Assembly: GCF_900111175.1 (NCBI RefSeq)
Contig: NZ_FOGI01000005.1
Location: forward strand, 372,001 to 436,000
Reading direction: 5' to 3'
DNA: 64,000 nt
Origin: Actinokineospora terrae
GTDB taxonomy: Bacteria; Actinomycetota; Actinomycetes; Mycobacteriales; Pseudonocardiaceae
Every line of letters begins with the position of its first letter. Positions within the stretch are counted from its first letter, which is position 1. This document shows, piece by piece, positions 27,839 to 36,017 of this stretch. The notes under the pieces are model-generated. The model saw only the letters and a program-made list of their open reading frames with translations. It did no database searches and was not told the origin of the DNA. A program made the position numbers and the translations under genes.

Positions 27839-29137
27839 GTGCGCCGCCGCATCCTGCTCGCGATCCTGCTCGCGGTGACCATCACCGCGTGCGCGCTGGG
27901 CATCCCGCTCGGCTACACCGCGCTGCAGGTGGTGGAGAAGCTGACCAGGGAGGACCTCGCGGTCCGCGCCCAGCAGATCACCGCGACGCTCGACGACGAG
28001 ATCGCCAACGGCAGGCCGGTCGACCTGACCAAGGTCCTGTTGGCCGTCCCGACCGGCGGTCGGCTCACAGTGACGCTGCCCAGCGAGGGGAAGCGCACTC
28101 TGGGCACTCTTGGCCCGGAGCCGGTCGAGGACGTGGTAGCCGAAGAGGCACCGATGTCGCGGCAGGGCACTGTGCTGCTGGAGATCGACGCTGGGCCTAT
28201 GCGCACGAGACAGGCCCAAGTCGCTGCCTTGGTCGCTTTGGTGGTGGTGCTGACTGTGGCCGTTGGCACCGTGGTCGCCATGGTTACCGCGCGCAGGTTG
28301 GCCAGACCGCTGCGCCATGTCGCCGACCGTGCCACCAAACTCGGCGCCGGCGACTTCCGACTCGACAAGTCCCGTTACGACCTCTACGAGCTAGACATGG
28401 TCGCCGAGGCGCTAGATGCCTCCGCGACCGCGCTCGCCCAACTCGTCCAACGCGAACGCGACCTGGTCGGGGACGTCTCACACCAGCTGCGCAGCAGGCT
28501 CACGGCGCTGCAACTGCGGCTGGAGGCGCTGACGATGGTGCCGGACGCCGACGCGGCCGCTGAGGCCAGCGAGGCCCTCAACCAGGCCGAGCGCCTCTCC
28601 GACGTGCTCGACGAGCTGCTCGCCGCCGCCCGCGAGGCCCGCGCCGTCGACGCCGAGCCCGTTGACCTGGCCAGGGAACTCACCGCCATCGCCAACGAGT
28701 GGCGCGAGATGCTGCGCTCCGAGGGCCGCACGCTGCGCATGAAGCTCACCCCCGGCCTGATGGCCAGGGTGACCCCCGCGCGGCTGCGCGAGACCATCGG
28801 CGTCCTGCTCGACAACGCCCTGCGGCACGGCGGCGGCACCGTGGTGCTGTCCTCGCGCGCCGGGGAGTCGGTCGGCGGCGAGACCGTGGTCATCGAGGTC
28901 ACCGACGGGGGCTCGGGCGTGCCGGACGAACTGGCCCCGCACATCTTCGACCGCGGCGTCTCCGGCGGCGGCTCGACCGGCCTCGGGCTGGCGCTGGCCA
29001 GGGCGCTGGTGGAGTCCGATGGCGGCAGGCTGGAGCTGTCGACGGCCAGGCCGCCCACGTTCACCGTGTTCCTGCCGGTGCCCAAGGCGGGCAACATCCC
29101 CGGCCTGCGCTGGCCGACCGAGCGGTCGCCGCGCTAG
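27839..29137 (+). CDS. Sensor histidine kinase (HAMP, HisKA, HATPase)
   Basis: Membrane kinase partner of the response regulator. 432 residues: helix one (5-29), a short ~95-residue extracytoplasmic region, helix two (about 128-150), HAMP (ARRLARPLRHVADRATKLGAGDF), dimerisation/phospho-acceptor motif VSHQLRSRLTALQLRLEAL with His215, and a catalytic domain with the N box LLDNALRHGGG and G boxes DGGSGVPDELAPHIFDRGV and GLGLALARALVESDGG. The sensor region is too small for a known ligand domain. GTG start 3 bp after the regulator stop. Converges on the GtrA gene with 5 bp between the stops. Confidence 0.95.
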   Translation: MRRRILLAILLAVTITACALGIPLGYTALQVVEKLTREDLAVRAQQITATLDDEIANGRPVDLTKVLLAVPTGGRLTVTLPSEGKRTLGTLGPEPVEDVVAEEAPMSRQGTVLLEIDAGPMRTRQAQVAALVALVVVLTVAVGTVVAMVTARRLARPLRHVADRATKLGAGDFRLDKSRYDLYELDMVAEALDASATALAQLVQRERDLVGDVSHQLRSRLTALQLRLEALTMVPDADAAAEASEALNQAERLSDVLDELLAAAREARAVDAEPVDLARELTAIANEWREMLRSEGRTLRMKLTPGLMARVTPARLRETIGVLLDNALRHGGGTVVLSSRAGESVGGETVVIEVTDGGSGVPDELAPHIFDRGVSGGGSTGLGLALARALVESDGGRLELSTARPPTFTVFLPVPKAGNIPGLRWPTERSPR

Positions 29138-29142
29138 CGGGG

Positions 29143-29682
29143 TCAGGCGGCCTGCTCGTCCTCGCCGGTCCGCACCGCGCGCAGCGGCCGCACCCGGCCC
29201 TCGGCCTCGGGGAACACCCACTTCTTGAACGCCCACCAGCGGAACACCATGGCGATCAGGGTGCCCAGGATGATGCCGAAGCCGAAGTCGGCGATCTCCT
29301 GGGTCAGCAGCGTCACGTGCGGCACCTCGAGGTCGAACAGGTACCGCGACACCCACAGCGGCAGCGCGTTGAGCCCGACGCCGATGCCGCTGATCAGGAA
29401 GAACAGCGCGGCCTCGTGCGGGCGCTCCCGGCCGCCGCGGTCGCGGAAGGACCACTCGCGGTTGAGGATGTACGACACGATCGTCGCGATGATGACGGCC
29501 ACGATCAGCGCGGTCACCGGGTTGCGGTTGAGCACGGTGAGCTTGAGCGCGTAGTTGACCGCGTTGGTCACGATGAAGCACACACCGCCGACCACCGCGA
29601 ACTTGAGCATCTCCCGGTGCTTGATCAGCAACGACCGCACCGGCTGGGGCAGCCGGGCCAGCACCGTGTCCACGAAGGCCAT
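29143..29682 (-). CDS. GtrA-like membrane protein
   Basis: GtrA-family proteins are four-helix membrane proteins linked to export of lipid-linked sugars for cell surface polysaccharides. The ATG at 29682 gives 179 residues starting FVDTVLARLPQPVRSLLIKHREMLKFAVVGGVCFIVTNAVNY, with four hydrophobic helices and the GtrA motifs FAVVGG near helix one and NREWSFRD. The C-terminus is polar and charged. Translation further upstream would run into the sigma-factor gene. In M. tuberculosis a GtrA gene (Rv3277) also lies between birA/Rv3278c and purK. Confidence 0.88.
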   Translation of the reverse strand: MAFVDTVLARLPQPVRSLLIKHREMLKFAVVGGVCFIVTNAVNYALKLTVLNRNPVTALIVAVIIATIVSYILNREWSFRDRGGRERPHEAALFFLISGIGVGLNALPLWVSRYLFDLEVPHVTLLTQEIADFGFGIILGTLIAMVFRWWAFKKWVFPEAEGRVRPLRAVRTGEDEQAA

Positions 29683-29753
29683 GACGGCGAAGTCTATCCG
29701 CCCTGTTCGCGGGGGGCCCGGCAACCGGGACGGGTAGTCGTGTCGGTCACTGT

Positions 29754-31988
29754 TCAGCAGTCCCACTTCCACCACTTCGACCGCGAACGCCCGATTTCCA
29801 GGCAGATCTGGATGAGCGGTTTGTCCGCTTCCGGGATCACGACCGGCGGTTCGGGCTTCGGCGTTGGCGCCGTCGTGACCGGTGGCGTGGTCGTCGTCGT
29901 TGGCGCTGCCGTGGTGGTCGGCTTCGTGGGGCTCGTGGTGGTGGTGGGTGGCGTCGTGGGCGCGGGGGTGGTCGTGGTCGTAGTCGGCTTGGGAGGGTTC
30001 GGCTCGGGGCGGTGCTCGCAGCAGATCGGCCGGTGCGGGATCCGGATCGTCACGCTGTCGGTAGCGGTACCGAGGGCAGCGGTGACGGTCAGGTTTCGCT
30101 TCTCCTTGTAGTGACTACGGACCCCGACGATCACCTTCAGCTGTTCACCCGGCCGGAGTGAGGTAGTGCTCACGCAGTTCAGGAAGTCCTCTCCTGCCGT
30201 GCAGCTGACCTCGCGGTCCGACGACAGGAACTTGGCATCGCGGTCGAACGTCACCGCGACCGCCTTCGTGCTCTCACCGGTGTTGGTTGCCCACGCCGCT
30301 ACGCGAACCTCGCGTCCCCACGGCAAGAGCCGCTCGACAAGGCCCTGGTCGTCTAGGGCCGCGGTGAGGTCGACGCCGTCAGGTAGCGGTGTCACCTCGA
30401 TGCCGATCGTGAACGGCAACTCGATCTGCGTGCCCGCCGTCAGCGTCCCCGCGATCTGCGCGGTGAGCTGCGCGTCGTCCGCGACCAAGCGGTAGACGAG
30501 CGTGATCGTCTCGCCCGGCTGGAGCCCGCGTTCAGTGCTGCACACGACGCGACCGGTGCCCGCGGGGCAGTCGATGGTGGTGGCCTGGGCGTTGAGCCGG
30601 AGCAGCGGGGGCGCCGAGAGCCTGCTGGGGGATACGGCGCGCACACCTGTCGGGAGCGGTAGGGCTGCCACGACTGGCTCGGAGACAGCGTCACCGGAGT
30701 TCGTCACGGTGATGGGGACCTCGGTGGGTGCGCCCGGGGTGAGAGAGACCGGGCCACCTGGGCCTGACGCCGACAGGTTCGGCCGGGGCTGCGGTGGCTC
30801 CGGGGTCGGTGTGGGTGCTGGCGTGGTCGTGGTGGTCGGCGCCGTTGTCGTTGTCGTTGGTGCCGTGGTGGTGGGCTCTGGCGCTTCCGTGGTGGTGGGT
30901 TCCGAGGGTGGCGGTTCCGGCGTGGTCGGTACCGGCTCCGGCGGCGTGACGGGAGGAGTCTGCGGCTTGGGGGTCGGGCGGGGAGCGGTCGTTGTCGGGG
31001 CGTTAGAGGTAACGGCCGCCGGGACCTGGGTGCTGTTAGGAGCGGCGACCAGCCCTACGACGACGGCAGCGACAAGAGCCGCACCCGACACCGCGACCGT
31101 CATGGCCTGCCGTGGGGCGCTCGTGATCGCGCTGAGCACACCGCCACCGCTGGCACCGGCCGCAACACCGGCCCCGACCACCGCGGTCGCCTTCGCCGCG
31201 CCCAGGTACCCCGCCACCGCCATCGGGCCGAGCACCAGCGGCGCGATGAACAGCCGCAGGCCGCTGTTGACGTCCGCCAGCTCCGCGGCCAGCGCCCGGC
31301 ACCGGTCGCACTCGTCCAGGTGCGCCTCGACCTGGGCCTTCTCCCGCTTCGACAGGCCGCCGCGCACCCAGGCGCCGAGCCGCTCCGCGGTCGCCCGGCA
31401 GCGCTGGTCGCCCGCCTCGGCCAGGTGGACCTGCAGGTAGGCCTGCTTGAGGCCCTCCCTGGCGCGGTAGGCGAGCGCGGACACCCCGTTCGGGGTCAGC
31501 CCGAGCAGCGGAGCCACCTCGGCCGGGGACTGGCCCTCGATCTCGGTGTGCCACAGCACCGCCTGCCAGCGCTCCGGCAGCTTCCGGAACGCGCGCGCCG
31601 CCAACGACCGCTCAAGACCGGCGATGGCCGTATCCGAGAACGGCACGCTCACCTGGTCCTGGTTGATGCCGCTGACCTGGGACACGTCGTCGGAGAACTC
31701 GACCTTGCGGTCCCTGCGCGTCTTGTCGTAAGCGGTGTGCCTTAGCGCTGTCAGCAGGTACGCGCGGAACGCGGCATCAGGCCCCCGACCCTGCCGCAGC
31801 GTCTCCAACACCTTCGCGAACGCCTCGGACACCAGGTCGTCCGCCTCGGCCTGCGACCGCGCCAACTGCCTGGCCAGGTTGCGGGCGGCACCCGAGTGGC
31901 GCTCGTAGAGCGGACCGTAGGCAGCGGCGTTCCCCGACCGCACCGCATCGATCAGCTCGGCGTCACTCGGGCCGTCGAACTCCGACAC
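29754..31988 (-). CDS. ECF sigma factor fused to zinc-finger, membrane helix and exported domain
   Basis: A 744-residue one-protein sigma regulator. Residues ~15-90 are sigma region 2 (NLARQLARSQAEADDLVSEAF, AYLLTALRHTAYDKTRR); ~125-185 are region 4 (LPERWQAVLWHTEIEGQSPAEV, GLTPNGVSALAYRAREGL). Then a zf-HC2 anti-sigma motif, His223-x3-Cys227-x2-Cys230 (EAHLDECDRC), a hydrophobic stretch at 246-266, a membrane helix at ~296-316, a Thr/Pro-rich linker to ~410, two beta-sandwich CARDB/DUF11-like modules (~415-640) and a second Thr/Pro linker to a short end. Start at the GTG at 31988, with GAGGGGAG upstream. It resembles ECF groups with long membrane-anchored C-terminal extensions. It diverges from a GGDEF-like gene. 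Confidence 0.88.
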   Translation of the reverse strand: MSEFDGPSDAELIDAVRSGNAAAYGPLYERHSGAARNLARQLARSQAEADDLVSEAFAKVLETLRQGRGPDAAFRAYLLTALRHTAYDKTRRDRKVEFSDDVSQVSGINQDQVSVPFSDTAIAGLERSLAARAFRKLPERWQAVLWHTEIEGQSPAEVAPLLGLTPNGVSALAYRAREGLKQAYLQVHLAEAGDQRCRATAERLGAWVRGGLSKREKAQVEAHLDECDRCRALAAELADVNSGLRLFIAPLVLGPMAVAGYLGAAKATAVVGAGVAAGASGGGVLSAITSAPRQAMTVAVSGAALVAAVVVGLVAAPNSTQVPAAVTSNAPTTTAPRPTPKPQTPPVTPPEPVPTTPEPPPSEPTTTEAPEPTTTAPTTTTTAPTTTTTPAPTPTPEPPQPRPNLSASGPGGPVSLTPGAPTEVPITVTNSGDAVSEPVVAALPLPTGVRAVSPSRLSAPPLLRLNAQATTIDCPAGTGRVVCSTERGLQPGETITLVYRLVADDAQLTAQIAGTLTAGTQIELPFTIGIEVTPLPDGVDLTAALDDQGLVERLLPWGREVRVAAWATNTGESTKAVAVTFDRDAKFLSSDREVSCTAGEDFLNCVSTTSLRPGEQLKVIVGVRSHYKEKRNLTVTAALGTATDSVTIRIPHRPICCEHRPEPNPPKPTTTTTTPAPTTPPTTTTSPTKPTTTAAPTTTTTPPVTTAPTPKPEPPVVIPEADKPLIQICLEIGRSRSKWWKWDC

Positions 31989-32077
31989 TGTGCTCCCCTC
32001 GACCGCTGCCACCCCCGGCGTCGCGACCAAGTGTGACTGAAGCTCACCGTAACGTCACGCATCACTCGGGCGGGGGA

Positions 32078-32096
32078 GATTGTTTTACGCACAATC
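32078..32096. promoter_or_regulatory. Inverted repeat between the ECF and GGDEF-like genes
   Basis: GATTGT (32078-32083) and ACAATC (32091-32096) form a perfect 6-bp inverted repeat with a 7-base spacer, in the 184-bp divergent region. AT content is high for this genome. It may be an operator or part of a promoter; no specific regulator is implied. Confidence 0.4.
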
Positions 32097-32172
32097 GATT
32101 CACCCGTTCCGCGTCACAACCGCACCCGGGCCGCGTCTTCTCCTTCGGGAACCGGCGAAGGGACTCGAAGCT

Positions 32173-32997
32173 GTGGCGGTGCGAGAAGCGGGGTCGCGGT
32201 GGCGCCGTGACGATGCTCAAGGTACTGACTGCGCGCTGGGGGAGCTGCGGGCGCGGTGGCGCACGGCCAGCACCCGGGCGGGGTGGCGGTTCCCCAGCGA
32301 CTGGGGCGCGCCCGAGGTCGACGAGGTCTGCGCGGCCGTCCTGGCCGGTGGCGACCTGCTCTCGGCCCTCGGCGACCTGGCCCGCGCCCGCGCGTTCGCC
32401 GGTGCCGACCTGGACGAGACGCTGGCCGACCTGGCCGCGCTGCACGCCGTCCTCGAGGGCGACGACCTGGAGTGCCTCGACCTGGACGCCACCCCGGCCG
32501 CCCTGCTGCGCTCCACGGCCATCGCCTGGGCCGACGCCGCGCTGAGCCGCCTGCACGCAGGCGACATCACCGACACCCTGTCCGGCCAGGCCAACGCCGA
32601 CTACCTGCGCGTCCGCCTCGGCGAGATCTACGCCGAGTGCAGGCGCAAGGGCTTCTGCCCCACCGACCGCTACGTCCTGCTCGTCGCCACCCTCGACCTG
32701 ACCAAGGTCGACGGCTGGTCCCGCTTGATGGCGATGGTCCTCGTCGGCGACGTCCTCCGCTCAGTCTTCGACGGCGGCGAAACCGTCGCCGTCCTGGGCC
32801 CCTCGGTCGCGGTAGTCCTCACCGAACGCGACACAACCCTCGCCGAACGCGCCTCCGACGCCCGAATCCTCATCAAGGACCGCCTCACCCTCGACCCCGA
32901 CCTCGGCCCGAGCGCCACCCCCGAAGTCCGCATCCAACGCCTCCCCACCGGCGAACCCGCCGCCATCAACCTCCTCCGCGACATCAGCCGCGCTTGA
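32173..32997 (+). CDS. Degenerate GGDEF-like protein
   Basis: A ~274-residue cytoplasmic protein. The N-terminal part is helical (ELRARWRTASTRAGWRFPSDWGAPEVDEVCAAVLAGGDLLSALGDLARARA) and resembles a family I recall from related genera. The C-terminal ~150 residues have the outline of a GGDEF domain (SGQANADYLRVRLGEIYAEC near the usual D-x-L-T-G-L-x-N-R, then YVLLVATLDL, LVGDVLRSVF, VAVLGPSVAVVL) but the GG[D/E]EF signature is absent, so diguanylate cyclase activity is unlikely. The start (GTG 32173 or 32179) is uncertain. It diverges from the membrane-anchored ECF gene; its coding strand is C-rich near the end, where a skew switch and repeat copy B follow. Confidence 0.65.
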   Translation: MAVREAGSRWRRDDAQGTDCALGELRARWRTASTRAGWRFPSDWGAPEVDEVCAAVLAGGDLLSALGDLARARAFAGADLDETLADLAALHAVLEGDDLECLDLDATPAALLRSTAIAWADAALSRLHAGDITDTLSGQANADYLRVRLGEIYAECRRKGFCPTDRYVLLVATLDLTKVDGWSRLMAMVLVGDVLRSVFDGGETVAVLGPSVAVVLTERDTTLAERASDARILIKDRLTLDPDLGPSATPEVRIQRLPTGEPAAINLLRDISRA

Positions 32998-33054
32998 GTC
33001 TCGGCGTTTCCGCAGCTGGGGCTTGTTTTCGCGCGTTCTTCGGCCTGTCTGGGA

Positions 33055-33220
33055 TTCACCTGGTTCAGGGACAGAAGTTGTCCACATGTGGATCTTGGGC
33101 GGGGTGGTTTCAAGATCGGCTGTCGGGGGGTGCCGGTAGGCTGGGACCTGGGACGCCCCCCGGAGAGGGTGGGGGCTGGGGCCGGACTGGCGCGGGCGCG
33201 CGAAGCGGGTTCGGTGGGGG
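33055..33220 (+). repeat. Dispersed intergenic repeat, copy B
   Basis: It starts 57 bp after the GGDEF-like stop. It contains TTGTCCACA (33078-33086) overlapping the palindrome TCCACATGTGGA (33081-33092), the hairpin arms GATCTTG (33091-33097) and CAAGATC (33111-33117), then TGTCGGGGGGTGCCGGTAG and GCCCCC (33155-33160) with GGGGGC (33171-33176). The 5' half matches copy A and the 3' half copy D almost base for base. It points toward the GT87 gene. Confidence 0.88.
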
Positions 33221-33527
33221 TTAGAGCGGGTGGTGGCGCTGACGGTCAACGGTGGCGGGTGCTGACGGTCGGCGGTGGGGGTGCTGGCGGCCGGAGTGTC
33301 TGGTGCTGGGTGGGGCGATGGCGGGCGGTTTGGCCGACTGTCGGTGGTTTGGCTGACGGTGGGTGGTTGGGGGTGACTGTCGGCGGTGGGTGCTGGGACG
33401 CGGGCGCCGGATCGGTGTGGGGTCGGTCGGGGATGGCGTGGCTTGGTGGTGAGTTGGCGGGGCTGGGTGGCGTAAACCGGGGGTGGTGGGGCTGGGGCGT
33501 CGTTGGGGGCGTGGTTGGCTGTGGGGT
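33221..33527 (+). other. G/T-rich spacer with degenerate tandem repeats
   Basis: A 307-bp stretch between repeat B and the GT87 start. Base composition is extreme: the 60 bases 33361-33420 contain 35 G, 12 T, 10 C and 3 A. The motif CTGACGGTC/CGACTGTCGG recurs at about 33239, 33262, 33335, 33353 and 33373, with GGTGGGGG runs between, so G-quadruplex formation is plausible. No persuasive coding frame; the few open frames have no family-like features. Confidence 0.6.
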
Positions 33528-34703
33528 GTGACCGGGTCTCTTGTGCGCGTTCGGCCATTCTGGGTGGCGTTGGTGCTTCCGGTCGTGTGTGTGGTTGTGG
33601 GCGTCGTGGGGTGGGCGCTGGGGTGGCATCTTGGGGTGGACAACGCGGTTTATCGGTCTGGGGCCGTGGCGTTGTTGCACGGGGAGCCGCTCTATGACCA
33701 GATGTTCTTGAGTGATGAGCCGTCGTGGGCGCGGTTGCCGTTTACCTATCCGCCGACCGCGGCCGTGTTCTTTGTGCCGTTGGCGATAGTGCCAACCCAG
33801 GTCGCCTGGGGGGTGTTGGCGGCTATCTCCTTGCTGCTCCTCACCTACGTCATCAAGGTGTGCGTAGAGGCACTGCCAACGCGTCCACAGTGGATGGACC
33901 CCATGCGGACCGCGGTCCTGCTGGGAGTGGTCCTGTTCGGACTAGAGCCCGTGTGGCGGACGGTCTTCCTCGGCCAGGTCAACATCGTCCTGATGGCGCT
34001 GGTCGTCATCGACGTCTTAGTGCTCGGCGCGCGCGGGAGCCGCTTCGGTGGCGTGCTGGTCGGCGTCGCAGCAGCAGTGAAGCTGACGCCCCTCGTGTTC
34101 GTCGGGCTGCTGCTGCTCAAGAAGCGCTGGGCGGACGCGGCGCGGGCCGTGGTCACGTTCGTCGTGCTCCAGGGGCTGGTGTTCCTGCTCATCCCGCACG
34201 ACTTCACCCGGTTCTGGGGCCACGCCGTCCAAGACCCGCAGCGCATCGGCCCCATCTACTGGGCGGGCAACCAGTCGCTGAACGGGCTGGTGCTGAGGCT
34301 GACCGACAACGCCGACTGGTCCATGACCGTCGTCGCCCCGATCGCTCTAGTCCTCGCCGTGCCGTGCGTGCTCTGGGTGCGACGCATGAGCCCGTTGCCC
34401 GCGCTGCTCGTCACCGCGTTCTTCGGGCTCCTCGTTAGCCCTGTCTCCTGGTCTCACCACTGGGTGTGGGCTGTCCCACTGATCGTCTTCCTCCTCTCAC
34501 GCCTGCCGGACCACAACCCCACCCGCGCGCAGTTGGCGCCAACTGTCGCAGTTGTCCTTGTCTTCGCCAGTTGCGTGCTTCTGGCTATGCGCAACGGCAA
34601 GGCTGTCGAGTTCGACTGGACAGTGCTCGAGTACGTGGTCGGTAGCGCCTACATGCTGGTGCCGCTGGTGGCTGGCGCCGTTCTCCTGGCCAGGCGCAGG
34701 TAG
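33528..34703 (+). CDS. GT87-family polyprenol-phosphate-mannose-type glycosyltransferase
   Basis: An integral membrane glycosyltransferase of the GT-C type; relatives (PimE and other actinobacterial alpha-1,2-mannosyltransferases) use polyprenyl-phosphomannose to extend lipoglycans. The product has ~391 residues with about nine to ten hydrophobic helices. Motifs fit GT87: GDNAVYRSGA-like VDNAVYRSGAVALLHGEPLYD with an Asp in the first loop, RLPFTYPPTAAVFFVPL, LGQVNIVLMALVV, AAAVKLTPLVF, GNQSLNGLVLR and SPVSWSHHWVW. The GTG at 33528 is chosen because the hydrophobic domain begins soon after; no ribosome site is clear. The first ~100 bp keep the G/T-rich bias of the spacer upstream. purK follows after 12 bp. 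Confidence 0.85.
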   Translation: MTGSLVRVRPFWVALVLPVVCVVVGVVGWALGWHLGVDNAVYRSGAVALLHGEPLYDQMFLSDEPSWARLPFTYPPTAAVFFVPLAIVPTQVAWGVLAAISLLLLTYVIKVCVEALPTRPQWMDPMRTAVLLGVVLFGLEPVWRTVFLGQVNIVLMALVVIDVLVLGARGSRFGGVLVGVAAAVKLTPLVFVGLLLLKKRWADAARAVVTFVVLQGLVFLLIPHDFTRFWGHAVQDPQRIGPIYWAGNQSLNGLVLRLTDNADWSMTVVAPIALVLAVPCVLWVRRMSPLPALLVTAFFGLLVSPVSWSHHWVWAVPLIVFLLSRLPDHNPTRAQLAPTVAVVLVFASCVLLAMRNGKAVEFDWTVLEYVVGSAYMLVPLVAGAVLLARRR

Positions 34704-34715
34704 AGTCCCCTGCTC

Positions 34716-35900
34716 GTGGACGCACGTACCGGTTTCCCCGTGGTCGGGATGGTCGGCGGTGGGCAACTGGCGCGGATGACGCACCAGGCCGCCGTCGCGC
34801 TCGGCCAGTCGCTGCACGTGCTCGCGGTCGACCCCGCCGAGCCCGCCCCCCTGGTGTCGCCGAACGTCAGCCTCGGCCACCACACCGACCTCGACGCGCT
34901 GCGCGAGTTCGCCAAGGGCGTCGACGTGGTCACCTTCGACCACGAGCACGTCCCCACCGAGCACCTGCGCGCCCTCGTGGCCGACGGCGTCAAGGTCCAC
35001 CCGGGACCGGAAGCGCTCGTGCACGCCCAGGACAAGCTGGTCATGCGCCGCAAGCTCGCCGACCTCGGCCTGCCGATCCCGGCGTTCGCCGAGGTCAACG
35101 CGGTGGACGACGTGGTCGAGTTCGGCGACGCCGAGGGGTGGCCGTGCGTGCTGAAGGCCGCGCGCGGGGGGTACGACGGTCGCGGCGTGTGGATGGTCGA
35201 CGACGCCGCCGAGGCCGCCGCGCTGATCCCCGGCCTGCTCGCCGCGGGCACGCCGCTGCTGGTCGAGCAGCGGGTCGTGATGCGCCGTGAGCTGGCCGCG
35301 CTGGTCGCCAGGTCCCCGTTCGGCCAGGGCGCCTGCTGGCCTGTCGTCGAGACCGTGCAGGTCGACGGCATCTGCGTCGAGGTCCTCGCCCCCGCGCCCG
35401 ACCTGGACGACGAGCTCGCCCAGCACGCCCAGAGCCTCGCGCTGCGCGTCGCCGACGAGCTCGGCGTGGTCGGCGTGCTGGCCGTCGAGCTGTTCGAGAC
35501 CGACGCCGGGGTGGTCGTCAACGAGCTGGCCATGCGCCCGCACAACTCCGGCCACTGGAGCATCGACGGCGCGCTGACCTCGCAGTTCGAGCAGCACATC
35601 CGGGCCGTGCTCGACTACCCGCTCGGCGCGACCGACCCCGTCGCCCCGGCCGTGGTGATGGCCAACGTGCTCGGCGCGGCGGAAGCCCCGACCATGGGCG
35701 TCGACGAGCGGTTGCACCACCTGTTCGCCCGGTTCCGCGACGCGCGCGTGCACCTCTACGGCAAAGAGGAGCGCCCTGGCCGCAAGGTCGGCCACGTGAC
35801 GTTCCTCGGAACCGACCTCGCCGAGACCCGCACCCGCGCGCAACTCGCCGCGCACTGGCTGTCTACCGCCGTATGGCTCGACGGCCACGAAATCCACTAG
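34716..35900 (+). CDS. purK: 5-(carboxyamino)imidazole ribonucleotide synthase
   Basis: ATP-grasp enzyme that carboxylates aminoimidazole ribonucleotide to N5-CAIR in purine synthesis, feeding PurE. The 394 residues show the N-terminal motif VGMVGGGQLARM, the ATP-grasp core (PCVLKAARGGYDGRGV, LLVEQRVVMRREL), substrate/metal segment VVNELAMRPHNSGHWSIDGA and a late GHVTF. GTG at 34716, 12 bp after the GT87 gene. purE lies 117 bp downstream on the same strand, so the pair is likely cotranscribed. Confidence 0.95.
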   Translation: MDARTGFPVVGMVGGGQLARMTHQAAVALGQSLHVLAVDPAEPAPLVSPNVSLGHHTDLDALREFAKGVDVVTFDHEHVPTEHLRALVADGVKVHPGPEALVHAQDKLVMRRKLADLGLPIPAFAEVNAVDDVVEFGDAEGWPCVLKAARGGYDGRGVWMVDDAAEAAALIPGLLAAGTPLLVEQRVVMRRELAALVARSPFGQGACWPVVETVQVDGICVEVLAPAPDLDDELAQHAQSLALRVADELGVVGVLAVELFETDAGVVVNELAMRPHNSGHWSIDGALTSQFEQHIRAVLDYPLGATDPVAPAVVMANVLGAAEAPTMGVDERLHHLFARFRDARVHLYGKEERPGRKVGHVTFLGTDLAETRTRAQLAAHWLSTAVWLDGHEIH

Positions 35901-35970
35901 CCCTATCGCGATCCACTAGCCCTACCGCGGTCCGCTAGTCCTGAGTGTGATCGCTAGCTCTACCGCGCGA
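35893..35970 (+). repeat. Imperfect tandem repeat, four ~19-20-bp units
   Basis: Units TCCACTAGCCCTATCGCGA (35893-35911), TCCACTAGCCCTACCGCGG (35912-35930), TCCGCTAGTCCTGAGTGTGA (35931-35950) and TCGCTAGCTCTACCGCGCGA (35951-35970). The first unit contains the purK stop codon; the array fills most of the purK-purE gap. Degeneration increases from left to right. Confidence 0.7.
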
Positions 35971-36017
35971 CCGGCTTGCCCGCGCGTCCCGCGTTCCCCG
36001 AGACAGGAGCACAACCG

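Noticed and set aside
33055..33527. Open frame covering repeat B and the G-rich spacer as a gene
   Set aside because: The same DNA recurs noncoding at three other places, and the frame has only Gly/Val/Arg-rich content without motifs.
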